In this document: positions 16,918 through 25,763 of the stretch, piece by piece
Position numbering within the stretch: position 1 is the stretch's first letter
How the letters are laid out: every line of letters begins with the position of its first letter
NCBI GenBank assembly: GCA_937967375.1
Contig: CALCJF010000008.1
Coordinates: forward strand, 1-64,000
Direction: 5' to 3'
From: an uncultured Leucobacter sp.
Lineage (GTDB): Bacteria; Actinomycetota; Actinomycetes; Actinomycetales; Microbacteriaceae
Length of the DNA stretch: 64,000 bases
Notes under the pieces: model-generated
The model's database searches: none
What the model was told of the DNA's origin: nothing
The model's input: only the letters and a program-made list of their open reading frames with translations
Position numbers and translations under genes: made by a program

Positions 16918-18318
16918 ATGAATGAGCTGCAGCAACCAGTCACCTCGCTCGCCGAGTTCGTGGCGGGAGTCACCGATAGCCTTATCCCCGCGAGCACGCG
17001 CGTCCGCGCTGCCCGAGTCATCGCAGACACGCTCGGGGTGATGCTGAGGGGCTCGGTCACGGCAGACGCGTCGCGCATGATCGCCGAACCCCACCCGGAA
17101 GGTGCGTCGTCGATCATCGCTCCCGGCTTTCCAGTTACAGATGCGCGCGAGGCGATGCTGCTCAATGCGCTCTCCACCTGCACCGCTGAGCTCGACGAGG
17201 GCGCCAGGCCCACCGGGCACCCGGCGATGCATGTGCTGCCACCGCTTCTCGCGGCCGCGCAGCGCGACCAGCTGAGCGGGGCAAGATTTCTCACCGCGTT
17301 CATCGTCGGCTACGAGGCCCAGGCCAGGCTGCAGCGGGCGGCGAGGCTGCGAACGAGCGTGCACTGCCACGGTAACCTCGGCAACGTCGGCGTCGCTGCG
17401 GGCCTCGCCTGGATGCGAGGCGCCACGGCGTCTCAGATTGCCGCCGCGATGCAGGCTGCGGCGGCATTCGCCTCCGCGACCTCATACAGCCTGCCCTACT
17501 CGGGCGCCACGGTGCACTCGGCGGGCCCGGCCATAACGGGAATGGTCGCGTCGACCGTTGACCGGCTCGTGGCCGCTGGTTACACGGCGAACCCGGGCTC
17601 GATCGAAGAGGTCTTCGGCTCCCTCCTGGGTGACGGTTTCGCCGCAGAAGAACTTCACGCCTCACTCGGCGAGCACTGGGCGGTCGACACTGGCTACGTC
17701 AAATTTCATGCCACCTGCGGCCACGCACACCCCGTGGTCGAAGCGCTCATCGACGCGACCCGACGGGCCGGAGCCGCCCCCGGCGCGCTGCCCTGGCTCC
17801 TTGACACACGATTCGACCCCGATTCGATCGTTCGAGTGGTCGTTTGGGTCAGTTCGAGAGCTGTCGAGCTCGACGCGCGCCCTCCGCTCGCGACCTCGCT
17901 CGCGGGCCGCTTCTCGATCCCGTTCGTCACCGCAACCACGCTCGCGCACGGGCGCGCAGACATCGCAGCGTTCGAGCGCGCAGCGCTCGAGGATCCTCGT
18001 ATCTGCGCACTCGCGAACCGAGTCGAAATGCGCGTCGACCCGAACTACGCAGCCGTCTTTCCGAGTCGGCACCTCGGCAGAGTAGAAATTCATACCGTCG
18101 ACGGCAGGATCCTCGTCGGAAACTGCGAGAATCCTTACGGCAACGCCGAGAATCCGGCAAGCAACGAACATGTGAAGCAGAAGTTCGAACAGCTCGTAGG
18201 CGAGGTACTCGAAACCGAAACCGCGACGGCACTGTGGGCCCGAATCTGCGGAATCGACTCCGAACCGAACATCCGAGACCTCTTCCGCGGGTTCGAACAC
18301 ATTTCACGAACGATATGA
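16918..18318 (+). CDS. MmgE/PrpD family protein
   Basis: A 466-aa member of the family that includes 2-methylcitrate dehydratase PrpD, MmgE and cis-aconitate decarboxylase. Typical stretches are AELDEGARPTGHPAMHVLPPLLAAAQ near residue 80-105 and GYVKFHATCGHAHPVVEALI near 260. The HPA motif and the KFHATCGH segment correspond to the conserved active-site region of this family. The ATG at 16918 is preceded by AGAGGAAC. It lies 51 nt after the transporter gene and overlaps the TetR gene start (ATGA at 18315-18318). No prpB/prpC partners are near, so a propionate pathway is not indicated; it probably dehydrates or decarboxylates a tricarboxylate-like compound. Confidence 0.87.
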   Translation: MNELQQPVTSLAEFVAGVTDSLIPASTRVRAARVIADTLGVMLRGSVTADASRMIAEPHPEGASSIIAPGFPVTDAREAMLLNALSTCTAELDEGARPTGHPAMHVLPPLLAAAQRDQLSGARFLTAFIVGYEAQARLQRAARLRTSVHCHGNLGNVGVAAGLAWMRGATASQIAAAMQAAAAFASATSYSLPYSGATVHSAGPAITGMVASTVDRLVAAGYTANPGSIEEVFGSLLGDGFAAEELHASLGEHWAVDTGYVKFHATCGHAHPVVEALIDATRRAGAAPGALPWLLDTRFDPDSIVRVVVWVSSRAVELDARPPLATSLAGRFSIPFVTATTLAHGRADIAAFERAALEDPRICALANRVEMRVDPNYAAVFPSRHLGRVEIHTVDGRILVGNCENPYGNAENPASNEHVKQKFEQLVGEVLETETATALWARICGIDSEPNIRDLFRGFEHISRTI

Positions 18319-18941
18319 GAGAAAATAGAGGGATGAGCGCTTCGCCCACTCCACCCGCTGCGAAGCGCGGCCGTCCCGGTTACGACCAAGAGCAGATGCT
18401 CGAGGTCATCGTGAAGGTATTCACCGATCACGGCTACGACGCGGCGACGCTCGAACTCATCGCGAAACGCCTCGGGCTGTCGAAATCGGCCGTGTACCAC
18501 CACTTCGATTCGAAGTCTGCGATGCTCGAGCTCGCCCTCGAGCAGGTGCTCGGGGCGCTCGAGGCGGTGTTTACCGCACCTGAGGCGGTCAGCGGCATGG
18601 CGAGCGAGCGCATCGAATTCGTGGTCACGGGTGCCGTGCGCGTCGCGTGCGAGCAGCGGCCGTCGCTGCTTCTGCTGCTGCGTTTGCACGGCAACTCTGA
18701 GGTTGAACTGCAAGCCATGGAGCGCCGGCGCGCCTTCGACGCGAAGCTGCGGCAGCTCTTCGAGCTTGCGCTCACCGAGGGCAGCCTGCGCCCCGACTTC
18801 GACCCGGGCCTCGCCGAACGCTTTACCTTCGGGCTCATTAACTCGCTCGTCGAATGGTATCGCCCTGGCGGGCGCTTCACGCCCGATGAGATCGCCAATG
18901 CGGTGCTGCGCTTCATGCGCGGGGGCTTGACCCCCACCTGA
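18315..18941 (+). CDS. TetR/AcrR family transcriptional regulator
   Basis: Regulator of 208 aa. The N-terminal helix-turn-helix is clear at about residues 30-75 (VFTDHGYDAATLELIAKRLG; SKSAVYHHFDSKSAMLE), followed by an all-helical ligand domain without recognisable specificity. The ATG at 18315 overlaps the MmgE/PrpD stop; an alternative ATG is at 18333. Translational coupling to the MmgE/PrpD gene suggests it controls that operon. It could also act on the nearby paa operon, since PaaR of some actinobacteria is a TetR protein, but nothing in the sequence shows this. Confidence 0.92.
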   Translation: MRENRGMSASPTPPAAKRGRPGYDQEQMLEVIVKVFTDHGYDAATLELIAKRLGLSKSAVYHHFDSKSAMLELALEQVLGALEAVFTAPEAVSGMASERIEFVVTGAVRVACEQRPSLLLLLRLHGNSEVELQAMERRRAFDAKLRQLFELALTEGSLRPDFDPGLAERFTFGLINSLVEWYRPGGRFTPDEIANAVLRFMRGGLTPT

Positions 18942-18994
18942 TCGGGCCCTTCTCGCGAGCGCCGATCCTCGGCGGGCCCACTCGCATCGATCAG
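18938..18994 (+). terminator. Candidate hairpin terminator after TetR gene
   Basis: CTGATCG at 18938-18944 pairs with CGATCAG at 18988-18994, and GGGCCC copies lie inside both flanks. The hairpin overlaps the TetR stop codon. There is no T-run, so it is weak as an intrinsic terminator. Confidence 0.35.
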
Positions 18995-19006
18995 GCACCG
19001 CACTCG

Positions 19007-19044
19007 TCACCGCGAATCACGGAAATCACCGCGAATCACGGAAG
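19007..19044. repeat. Two tandem 19-bp direct repeats
   Basis: The unit TCACCGCGAATCACGGAAA (19007-19025) is repeated at 19026-19044 with one change in the last base. It lies in the 268-base gap between the convergent TetR and paaZ genes. No function is evident. Confidence 0.7.
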
Positions 19045-19166
19045 CTCTTCTCGATTCCGTCCTTATTTTCCGTTGTTCTCCGAAACTATGGGTGACCGCC
19101 GCGAAGTTCGCACCGAAGGCCGATCGTAAGCAGAGAAAAGGATCAGCCCAGCGCCGGTACGCGAAA

Positions 19167-19193
19167 GGCCCCGGGGCGTGAGCACCCGGGGCC
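19167..19193 (-). terminator. Terminator of the paa operon
   Basis: Perfect 9-bp inverted repeat GGCCCCGGG / CCCGGGGCC with a 9-nt loop, 17 nt after the paaZ stop. It is followed on the - strand by a short TTTC. Confidence 0.7.
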
Positions 19194-19209
19194 GATCCTC
19201 TTCGAACTC

Positions 19210-21252
19210 CTACGCGGCTACAGCGGCCACGGGAGCCTTCGACACCAGCGTGAGCACGTCATAGGTCGCAACGATTTCATCGTTCTGATTCGTGAGCACC
19301 GCATCCCAGTGCACCTCGCCGTATTCGTCGGTCTCGCGCGGAATGATCTGCTTGGCGGTCAGGGCGACACGCACCCTGTCGCCGGGCGAGACCGGCGTGA
19401 TGAAGCGCAGGTTCTCGAGGCCGTAGTTCGCGAGCACGGGCCCCACGTCAGGCCAGACGAAGAGGCCAGCCGCGAACGAGAGCAGCAGGTAGCCGTGGGC
19501 CACGCGGCCCGGGAAGAACGGGTTCGCCGCCGCTGCCTCCTCGTTCGTGTGCGCGTAAAAGGTGTCTCCCGTGAACTCCGCGAAGTGCGAGATATCTTCG
19601 AGCGTGACCTCGCGAGCCTCAGAGACGACCTGATCGCCAATGCGCAGGTCTTCGAGCGACTTCTGAAATGGGTGCACGTCGTCACGCGTCGCCGCACCGG
19701 TGTGCCAGACTCCGGTCACCGCGGTCAGCATTTCGGGGCTGCCCTGAATTGCCGTGCGCTGCATGTAGTGGAACACGCTGCGCACGCCACCCAGCTCCTC
19801 GCCGCCGCCTGCGCGACCCGGGCCGCCGTGCACCAGCATCGGCAGCGGCGAACCGTGGCCGGTCGAGGTGCGAGCGTTGTCACGGTCGAGCAGCAGCATG
19901 CGGCCGTTGGCCGATGCGGTGCGCAGGGTGAGCGTTGAGACGAACGCGGGGTCAGCAGAGGCAACGCTGGTGACGAGCGAGCCGCCGCCGCGCACGACGA
20001 GCTCGGCGGCCTGCTCGGGGGTGTCGTATCCGATCACCGAGCTGACGGGGCCGAACGCCTCGGTGTCGTGCACACGCTCCGCATTCGCGTCGTCAAAGCG
20101 CAGCAGGATCGGCCGCAAGAAGGCGCCGCCCTCTTCAAGACCCTGGCCAGCGCCGATCACGGCTTCACCGCCGTCTGCGACGAGCCTGACAACCTGGCGC
20201 AGCACCTCTTCGCGCTGCTCGGCCGAGGCGAGCGCACCCATTGTGACGCCCTCGGTACGCGGGTCGCCGACCACGATCTTCTCTTCGATGCGAGCGCGCA
20301 CTGCCTCTACGACGTCGTCCATCGACGAGGTCGGCACGATAGCTCGGCGAATCGCCGTGCACTTCTGTCCTGCCTTGGTGGTCATCTCGTTCACAAGCTG
20401 ACGCACGTACGCGTCGAACTCTGGTGTGCCCGAAACCGCATCGGGGCCGAGCACAGAAGCGTTGATCGAATCGGTCTCTGCTCCGAAGATCACTCCCCCG
20501 GTCTGCACTGCCTCGTGCTTGCGCAGAGCGTCTGCGGTCGAGGCCGAGCCGGTGAACGACACGACGTCGCCGAGCTTCGCGTGCTCGAACACGTCGCGGA
20601 TCGAGCCCGAGACGAGCTGCACGGAGCCAGCCGGCAGCAGACCCGACTCGACCATGATGCGCACCATATGCTCGGCGAGGTATGCGCCGGGCGTGGCCGG
20701 TTTGATCACCGAGGGCATTCCCGCGAGAAATGCGGGTGCGAACTTCTCGAGCGATCCCCACACCGGAAAGTTGAAGGCGTTGATCTGCACGGCGACGCCG
20801 GGCAGGGTCGTGCGGATATGACGACCAAGGAAGGTGCCATCTTTCGCGAGCACTTCGAGCGGGCCGTCAAGCTGCACCTTGGCGTTGGGCAGCTCACGCC
20901 GCCCCTTGCCCGAGTAGGTGAAGAGCACGCCGATGCCGCCGTCGATGTCGACCCACGAGTCGATCTTCGTTGCACCGGTCTTGTACGACAGCTCATACAG
21001 CTCCTGCTTGCGCTCCGTGAGCACGAGGGCGAGCTGCTTCAACAGCACCGCCCGCTGGTGAAAGGTGAGCTCACCGAGGCTCTTCTGCCCAACGGTGCGG
21101 GCGTGATCCAACGCAGCACCGAGATCGAGACCTTCGCTCGACACGCGAGCGACTGGCTCGCCCGTGGATGCATCGAGCACCTCGACACCGGCGACGTCTT
21201 CGGCGGGTGACCACCAGGCGTCTTGCACATAGCTCTGCAGCATTCGCGTCAT
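19210..21252 (-). CDS. paaZ: PaaZ: bifunctional oxepin-CoA hydrolase / 3-oxo-5,6-dehydrosuberyl-CoA semialdehyde dehydrogenase
   Basis: Two-domain enzyme of 680 aa, the family length, which opens the oxepin-CoA ring in aerobic phenylacetate degradation and oxidises the aldehyde. The N-terminal aldehyde dehydrogenase has catalytic Cys298 (KAGQKCTAI) and general-base Glu259 (FGAETDS), 39 residues apart as in E. coli PaaZ. The C-terminal MaoC-like hydratase has the D-x4-H motif (GDTFYAH) and the hotdog helix region PGRVAHGYLLLSFAAGL. I chose the ATG at 21252 because AAAGGAG lies 9 nt upstream; a longer open frame reads into the previous gene. It is the last gene of the operon paaJ-paaF-paaH-paaZ. 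Confidence 0.95.
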   Translation of the reverse strand: MTRMLQSYVQDAWWSPAEDVAGVEVLDASTGEPVARVSSEGLDLGAALDHARTVGQKSLGELTFHQRAVLLKQLALVLTERKQELYELSYKTGATKIDSWVDIDGGIGVLFTYSGKGRRELPNAKVQLDGPLEVLAKDGTFLGRHIRTTLPGVAVQINAFNFPVWGSLEKFAPAFLAGMPSVIKPATPGAYLAEHMVRIMVESGLLPAGSVQLVSGSIRDVFEHAKLGDVVSFTGSASTADALRKHEAVQTGGVIFGAETDSINASVLGPDAVSGTPEFDAYVRQLVNEMTTKAGQKCTAIRRAIVPTSSMDDVVEAVRARIEEKIVVGDPRTEGVTMGALASAEQREEVLRQVVRLVADGGEAVIGAGQGLEEGGAFLRPILLRFDDANAERVHDTEAFGPVSSVIGYDTPEQAAELVVRGGGSLVTSVASADPAFVSTLTLRTASANGRMLLLDRDNARTSTGHGSPLPMLVHGGPGRAGGGEELGGVRSVFHYMQRTAIQGSPEMLTAVTGVWHTGAATRDDVHPFQKSLEDLRIGDQVVSEAREVTLEDISHFAEFTGDTFYAHTNEEAAAANPFFPGRVAHGYLLLSFAAGLFVWPDVGPVLANYGLENLRFITPVSPGDRVRVALTAKQIIPRETDEYGEVHWDAVLTNQNDEIVATYDVLTLVSKAPVAAVAA

Positions 21253-21277
21253 CGCTCTGACTCCTTTTGTTGTGGCG

Positions 21278-22150
21278 TTACTCGCCGTTGTTCCAGTCGT
21301 AAAACCCTTTGCCGCTCTTGCGACCGAGGTTGCCCTCGGCGACCATGTCGCGCAGCAGCTGCGGCGGCGCAAATCGGGGGCCGAGGTCGCGTTCGAGCTG
21401 TTCGGCGATGCCGAGGCGCACGTCGAGCCCGACGATGTCGGTGGTCTTGAGCGGCCCCGAGGGGTGCTTGTAGCCGAGCTCCATGGCGAGGTCGATGTCT
21501 GCCGCGCTTGCGACGCCCTCTTCGACCATGCGAATCGCCTCGAGGGCAATCGCGACCCCGAGGCGACTCGAGGCGAAGCCCGGTGAGTCAGACACGGTGA
21601 TCGGCGTCTTGCCGAGCGCACGCACCCAGCCTCGAGCCTTCTCAGCGAGCGCGTCGCTCGCATCCTCGTGCACCACAATCTCGATGAGCGTCGAGGCGGG
21701 CACCGGGTTGAAGAAATGCAGCCCGATGAACTGACTCGGTCGGTCGAGCACCTCGGCGAGCTGCGCAAGCGGGATCGACGAGGTGTTCGACGCAAGAGTC
21801 GCGAAGTCGGGCAGCTGCTGCTCGATCGCACGCAGCGTTTCAAGCTTCAGGTCGAGGATCTCGGGCACCGCTTCGACAACCAGCTGGCATGCCCCGAACG
21901 CGCCCACATCGGTGGCGACCGTGAGGGCCTGCTTCAAGAGTGCGGCATCGCCGTCGAAGCCGCGCGCGACCGACGCATCGATGCTCGCCTCGATGCGCGC
22001 CCGCGCCGCCTCGGCCGAGGCGACGTCACGTTCGACGACGACGACGTAGGCGCCCGCAAGCAGAAATGCGTGGGCGATTCCGCCGCCCATGCGCCCGCCA
22101 CCCATCACGCCAACGCGCGAGGGAACGGCGATCTCGTTTGATCCGCTCAT
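21278..22150 (-). CDS. paaH: 3-hydroxyacyl-CoA dehydrogenase (PaaH/Hbd type)
   Basis: NAD-dependent dehydrogenase of 290 aa. The Rossmann motif GVMGGGRMGGGIAHAF is at about residues 14-29. The catalytic region has His in FIGLHFFNPV, and the C-terminal dimerisation domain contains DSPGFASSRLG and KHPSGPLKTTDIVGLD. In the phenylacetate pathway it oxidises 3-hydroxyadipyl-CoA. The ATG at 22150 overlaps the stop of the enoyl-CoA hydratase gene by 4 nt. The intergenic distance to paaZ is 25 nt, so both belong to one transcript. A general butanoate or fatty acid role is possible from the protein alone; context favours PaaH. Confidence 0.92.
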   Translation of the reverse strand: MSGSNEIAVPSRVGVMGGGRMGGGIAHAFLLAGAYVVVVERDVASAEAARARIEASIDASVARGFDGDAALLKQALTVATDVGAFGACQLVVEAVPEILDLKLETLRAIEQQLPDFATLASNTSSIPLAQLAEVLDRPSQFIGLHFFNPVPASTLIEIVVHEDASDALAEKARGWVRALGKTPITVSDSPGFASSRLGVAIALEAIRMVEEGVASAADIDLAMELGYKHPSGPLKTTDIVGLDVRLGIAEQLERDLGPRFAPPQLLRDMVAEGNLGRKSGKGFYDWNNGE

Positions 22151-22911
22151 TTGCTCTTCTTCCGTTCCAGAAACTCGGTCATGCGGCGCATCTTCTCGGG
22201 GCTTTCGAAGAGCACCGCCTGCTCATCAAGGTCGACCTGCGGGTGTGCGGCGCGCGGCGCCTGCAGCACGCGCTTCGACGCCTGAGTCGCGGCCGGGTCG
22301 AGCGCCGCGATTCGGCCGGCGATCTTCTCGGCACGCTCGAGCGCGGCGTGCGAGTCCTCTTCAAGGTGCGTGATGAGCCCCGCGCGCAGCGACTCCTCGG
22401 CGCTCAGCACCCGCCCGGCCAGCATGATCTCTGCGGCAAGCGGCTCGCCCACGAGCTCGCGCAGGCGCCAGCTCGCGCCGGCGGCCGCGATGATGCCGAG
22501 GCCGGTCTCAGGGTTGCCGATCTTGAGCGTAGGCGTGCCGACCCTGATGTCGGCGGCGTAGGCGAGTTCGGCACCTCCGCCGAGCGCGTAGCCCTCGAGC
22601 ACGGCGATCACAGGCATTGGCAGCGCGTTGATGCGCATGAATGCCCGCGTGTTGATGCCTTTCAGCGCATCGGCCGCGCGGCGAGCACGCAACTGAGCAA
22701 TATCGGCACCTCCCGCGAATGTGCCCTCTGCACCACGCAGAATCAGCGTGCGGGGCTCTGCTTCGAGCCTCTCGCAGAGTTCGTGCAGCGCGTCGATCAA
22801 GTCTTGATCGATGGCATTGCGTTTTTCTGGCCTGTTCAAGGTGGCGAGCACATGGGTGTCGCGCACCTCGATGAGCAGCGGGGAATTCTCAGCGGCTGCG
22901 CTCACGCTCAC
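22147..22911 (-). CDS. paaF: Enoyl-CoA hydratase/isomerase (PaaF-like)
   Basis: Crotonase-fold enzyme of about 254 aa. The oxyanion-hole stretch FAGGADIAQL is present. Both catalytic glutamates of true hydratases are in place (ALGGGAELAYA and GNPETGLG), which favours a hydratase (PaaF) over the isomerase PaaG. I chose the GTG at 22911, which overlaps the TGA of the thiolase gene; a GTG at 22905 is the alternative. An apparent longer frame is the shadow of the thiolase 3' end. It would hydrate 2,3-dehydroadipyl-CoA. No separate paaG is seen in the window. Confidence 0.88.
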   Translation of the reverse strand: MSVSAAAENSPLLIEVRDTHVLATLNRPEKRNAIDQDLIDALHELCERLEAEPRTLILRGAEGTFAGGADIAQLRARRAADALKGINTRAFMRINALPMPVIAVLEGYALGGGAELAYAADIRVGTPTLKIGNPETGLGIIAAAGASWRLRELVGEPLAAEIMLAGRVLSAEESLRAGLITHLEEDSHAALERAEKIAGRIAALDPAATQASKRVLQAPRAAHPQVDLDEQAVLFESPEKMRRMTEFLERKKSK

Positions 22912-24107
22912 ACCCGCTCGATGATCGTTGCCGTGCCCTGGCCGACGCCCACGCACATGGTGGCGAGGCCATAGCGCGAGCCCTCGCGCTCCATACGGTT
23001 CAGCAGAGTAACGAGCAGGCGCGACCCCGATGAACCGAGTGGATGACCGAGCGCAATCGCACCACCGTCGACGTTCACTCGGGCCGGGTCGAGCCCAAGC
23101 CGCCTGATGCATGCGAGCGACTGCGATGCAAACGCCTCGTTGAGCTCGATCGATCCGATGTCGTCGACCGAGAGGCCGGCGCGCTGCAGCGCCTTCTCGG
23201 TTGCCGGAACGGGACCGATGCCCATGATCTCGGGTGAGAGCGCTGCAGAAACGCTGGTGATGATCCTCGCCCGTGGTGTCAAACCGTAGCGCTCGACGGC
23301 CTCACCGCTTGCCACGAGCAGTGCACTCGAGCCGTCGTTGAGCGATGACGCGTTGCCAGCCGTCACGACCGTGCCACCGGCGACCACAGGCCGCAGGCCA
23401 GCGAGCACCTCGAGCGTCGTGTCAGGCCGCGGGCCTTCATCGACAGAGACCACCGCCTGCTTGCCCCGGCCGAGGTCGACCGTGATGGGCGCAATCTCAC
23501 GCTCGAAGTGGCCTGCCTCGATCGCGGCTGCCGCTCGCCGGTGACTCTCGACCGCGAACGCGTCTGCATCTTCGCGGCTAATCGAGTCGACACGCGCCAC
23601 TTCTTCGGCAGTCTCGGGCATCGTGAATGTCGCCTTGTCTCGCGCTGCAAGACGCGGGTTCGTGAAGCGCCAGCCGATCGAGGTGTCAAACTGCTCCCCC
23701 GGCTTCGACCAAGCACGGCCCGGTTTCTCTTGCACCCATGGCGCGCGCGTCATCGATTCGACACCGCCCGCGATGATGAGGTCAGCATCGCCCGCGCGAA
23801 TCGCCTGCGAGGCGTTCGAGACCGCGGTCATGCCCGAGGCACAGAGACGGTTTACCGTGTACCCGGGCAGCGAATCTGGAAGCCCCGCAAGCAGCACCGC
23901 CATGCGTGCGACATTTCGGTTGTCTTCGCCGGCTTGGTTGGCGGCGCCGAAGATCACCTCGTCAATGGCCTCTGCCGGCACACCGGTTCGCTCGACGAGA
24001 CTCTTCAGCACGTGCGCTGCGAGATCGTCTGGTCTCACCGCAGCGAGAGCGCCTCCATAGCGCCCGACCGCGGTACGCACTCCATCTACGAGATAAGCCT
24101 CTGGCAT
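22908..24107 (-). CDS. paaJ: Thiolase (PaaJ/PcaF-like acyl-CoA acetyltransferase)
   Basis: Thiolase of 399 aa that cleaves 3-oxoadipyl-CoA and related intermediates. Nucleophile Cys lies near residue 90 (NRLCASGMTAV); the His of GGAIALGHPLGSSGSRL and the second Cys of TMCVGVGQG complete the active site. I chose ATG 24107 because of the strong AAGGAGG 9 nt upstream; an upstream frame extension has no homologous look. It is the first gene of the paa operon. The 244-base gap ahead of it, shared with the divergent transporter, contains an operator-like palindrome. The protein alone cannot be separated from general degradative thiolases. Confidence 0.9.
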   Translation of the reverse strand: MPEAYLVDGVRTAVGRYGGALAAVRPDDLAAHVLKSLVERTGVPAEAIDEVIFGAANQAGEDNRNVARMAVLLAGLPDSLPGYTVNRLCASGMTAVSNASQAIRAGDADLIIAGGVESMTRAPWVQEKPGRAWSKPGEQFDTSIGWRFTNPRLAARDKATFTMPETAEEVARVDSISREDADAFAVESHRRAAAAIEAGHFEREIAPITVDLGRGKQAVVSVDEGPRPDTTLEVLAGLRPVVAGGTVVTAGNASSLNDGSSALLVASGEAVERYGLTPRARIITSVSAALSPEIMGIGPVPATEKALQRAGLSVDDIGSIELNEAFASQSLACIRRLGLDPARVNVDGGAIALGHPLGSSGSRLLVTLLNRMEREGSRYGLATMCVGVGQGTATIIERV

Positions 24108-24269
24108 GCTCGTTCGACCTCCTTGTCGATCAATCACCGAATTAGTGAATGAACGGTAAGTTATTAGAGTAACAGGATACGGGGAACCTGCGGCCACCCG
24201 CAATGCGAATAACAATTTGATGCACACCGCGCGCTCGATGCAAAACATCTTTCGATGTCGTGATTAGAT

Positions 24270-24291
24270 TTACTAACCATTCGGCTAGTAA
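24270..24291. promoter_or_regulatory. Candidate TetR-type operator between paaJ and the MHS transporter
   Basis: TTACTAACC and GGCTAGTAA form a 9-bp inverted repeat with one mismatch and a 4-nt centre. A further half-site-like CGGTAAGT is near 24155, closer to paaJ. The ACTNACC/GGTNAGT half-sites resemble what I recall of the PaaR operator consensus in Corynebacterium, but with a shorter spacer. Confidence 0.45.
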
Positions 24292-24351
24292 TGCCGTTGG
24301 CCCCGCCCGGCTCAGCACCCCCGCAGAGCCCTCAGAACGACGGAGTTCACA

Positions 24352-25677
24352 TTGACAGAAACAGTTGACACGAGGCGCGAACAGCGCCGCGTGCTCGCCG
24401 GAACCGTGGTCGGCACCTCGATCGAGTGGTACGACTTCTTCATCTACGCGCAGGCCGCCGGCGTTGTGCTCGGTCCACTCTTTTTCGCCCCCGCGGGCGA
24501 GACCTTCGGCCAGATCGTTGCATGGGCTTCGCTCGGCATTTCCTTCCTTTTCCGGCCGCTCGGCGCGATTGTCGCGGGTCACCTCGGCGACCGGCTCGGC
24601 CGCAAGCAGATGCTCGTGCTCACCCTGATTCTGATGGGCGCAGCGACCGCGTTGATCGGTGTGCTGCCGACCTACGCGCAGATCGGCATCTTCGCTCCGA
24701 TTCTGCTCGTTCTGCTTCGCATCCTGCAGGGCTTCTCGGCGGGCGGCGAGTGGGGCGGCGCCGCACTCATGTCTGTCGAGCACGCACCAAAGGGCAAGCG
24801 CGGCTTCTTCGGCGCCTACCCCCAGATCGGTGTGCCAATCGGCATGATGCTCGCGACCGCGACGCTCTGGATTCTCACCACCTCGCTCACCGAGGAACAG
24901 TTCCTCTCCTGGGGCTGGCGCGTGCCGTTCCTCTTCTCGATCGCGCTGATCTTCGTCGGCTACATCATTCGCCGCGCGGTAGAAGAGTCGCCCATCTTCG
25001 CTGAGCTGCAGGAGCGCAAGGCTTCGTCGTCTGCTCCGTTGAAGACGCTGTTTCAGCGCAACACCAAAGAGGTTGTTCTCTCGGCCCTCATCTTCATCGC
25101 GAACAACGCCGCGGGCTACCTGCTCATTGCGTTCTTCTCCTCATACGCGACTCGCCCGGTAGAGGCAGGTGGTCTCGGTCTCGAACGCCCCCCCGTGCTG
25201 CTCGCGACCACGCTCTCGGCGATCGGCTGGCTCGCGTTCACGCTCTGGGGTGGCGTTATCTCTGACCGGATCGGGCGCGTGCGCACCTTCCAGATCGGCT
25301 ACGTGCTGCTCGGCCTCTGGGCCATTCCCATGTGGGCGCTGATCAACACTGGCAACATCTACCTGTACTTCGTGGCGCTGCTGGTCATGACCGTGGGCCT
25401 CGGCCTCTCCTACGGCCCGCAGGCCGCACTCTATGCAGAGATGTTCCCCGCAGACATTCGCTACTCGGGTGTCTCGATCGGCTATGCCATCGGCGCGATT
25501 CTCGGCGGCGCATTCGCTCCGATGATCGCGGAGCTGGTGTTCGGCAAGACCGGCCAGATTTGGACGGTGGGCCTCTACATCGTCGTGGTCTGCATCATCT
25601 CGCTTGTCGCTGTATCGCTCGTGAAGACGAAGAACGACGTGCCGCTGAACACGACAACGATCGACATCCACGGCTAG
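24352..25677 (+). CDS. MFS transporter, metabolite:H+ symporter (MHS) family
   Basis: Importer of 441 aa with 12 membrane segments. The N-terminus has the MHS hallmark GTSIEWYDFFIYAQAAG. GDRLGRKQMLVLTLILMG (motif A) and SAGGEWGGAALMSVEHAP follow. The family carries carboxylates and aromatic acids such as shikimate or alpha-ketoglutarate. I chose the TTG at 24352, with GGAG about 7 nt upstream. It is divergent from the paa operon, which makes uptake of phenylacetate or a related acid a reasonable guess. The stop is followed by a strong bidirectional hairpin. Confidence 0.93.
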   Translation: MTETVDTRREQRRVLAGTVVGTSIEWYDFFIYAQAAGVVLGPLFFAPAGETFGQIVAWASLGISFLFRPLGAIVAGHLGDRLGRKQMLVLTLILMGAATALIGVLPTYAQIGIFAPILLVLLRILQGFSAGGEWGGAALMSVEHAPKGKRGFFGAYPQIGVPIGMMLATATLWILTTSLTEEQFLSWGWRVPFLFSIALIFVGYIIRRAVEESPIFAELQERKASSSAPLKTLFQRNTKEVVLSALIFIANNAAGYLLIAFFSSYATRPVEAGGLGLERPPVLLATTLSAIGWLAFTLWGGVISDRIGRVRTFQIGYVLLGLWAIPMWALINTGNIYLYFVALLVMTVGLGLSYGPQAALYAEMFPADIRYSGVSIGYAIGAILGGAFAPMIAELVFGKTGQIWTVGLYIVVVCIISLVAVSLVKTKNDVPLNTTTIDIHG

Positions 25678-25711
25678 CCTTGAGCATCACGGCTAGCGCC
25701 TGAATACGCAC

Positions 25712-25745
25712 GAAGGGCCTCGACGCACTAGCGCCGAGGCCCTTC
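25712..25745. terminator. Bidirectional terminator between convergent genes
   Basis: Perfect 11-bp inverted repeat GAAGGGCCTCG / CGAGGCCCTTC with a 12-nt loop, in the 86-base gap between the MHS transporter and E2 genes. Confidence 0.75.
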
Positions 25746-25763
25746 TGCTGTTCGGGCTCAGTC

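Noticed and set aside
1..18941. Recently acquired genomic island with mobile elements
   Set aside because: No transposase, integrase, tRNA target or terminal repeats are visible, and base composition looks like the core genes.
22147..22911. PaaG isomerase
   Set aside because: Both hydratase glutamates are present, which fits PaaF better than PaaG.
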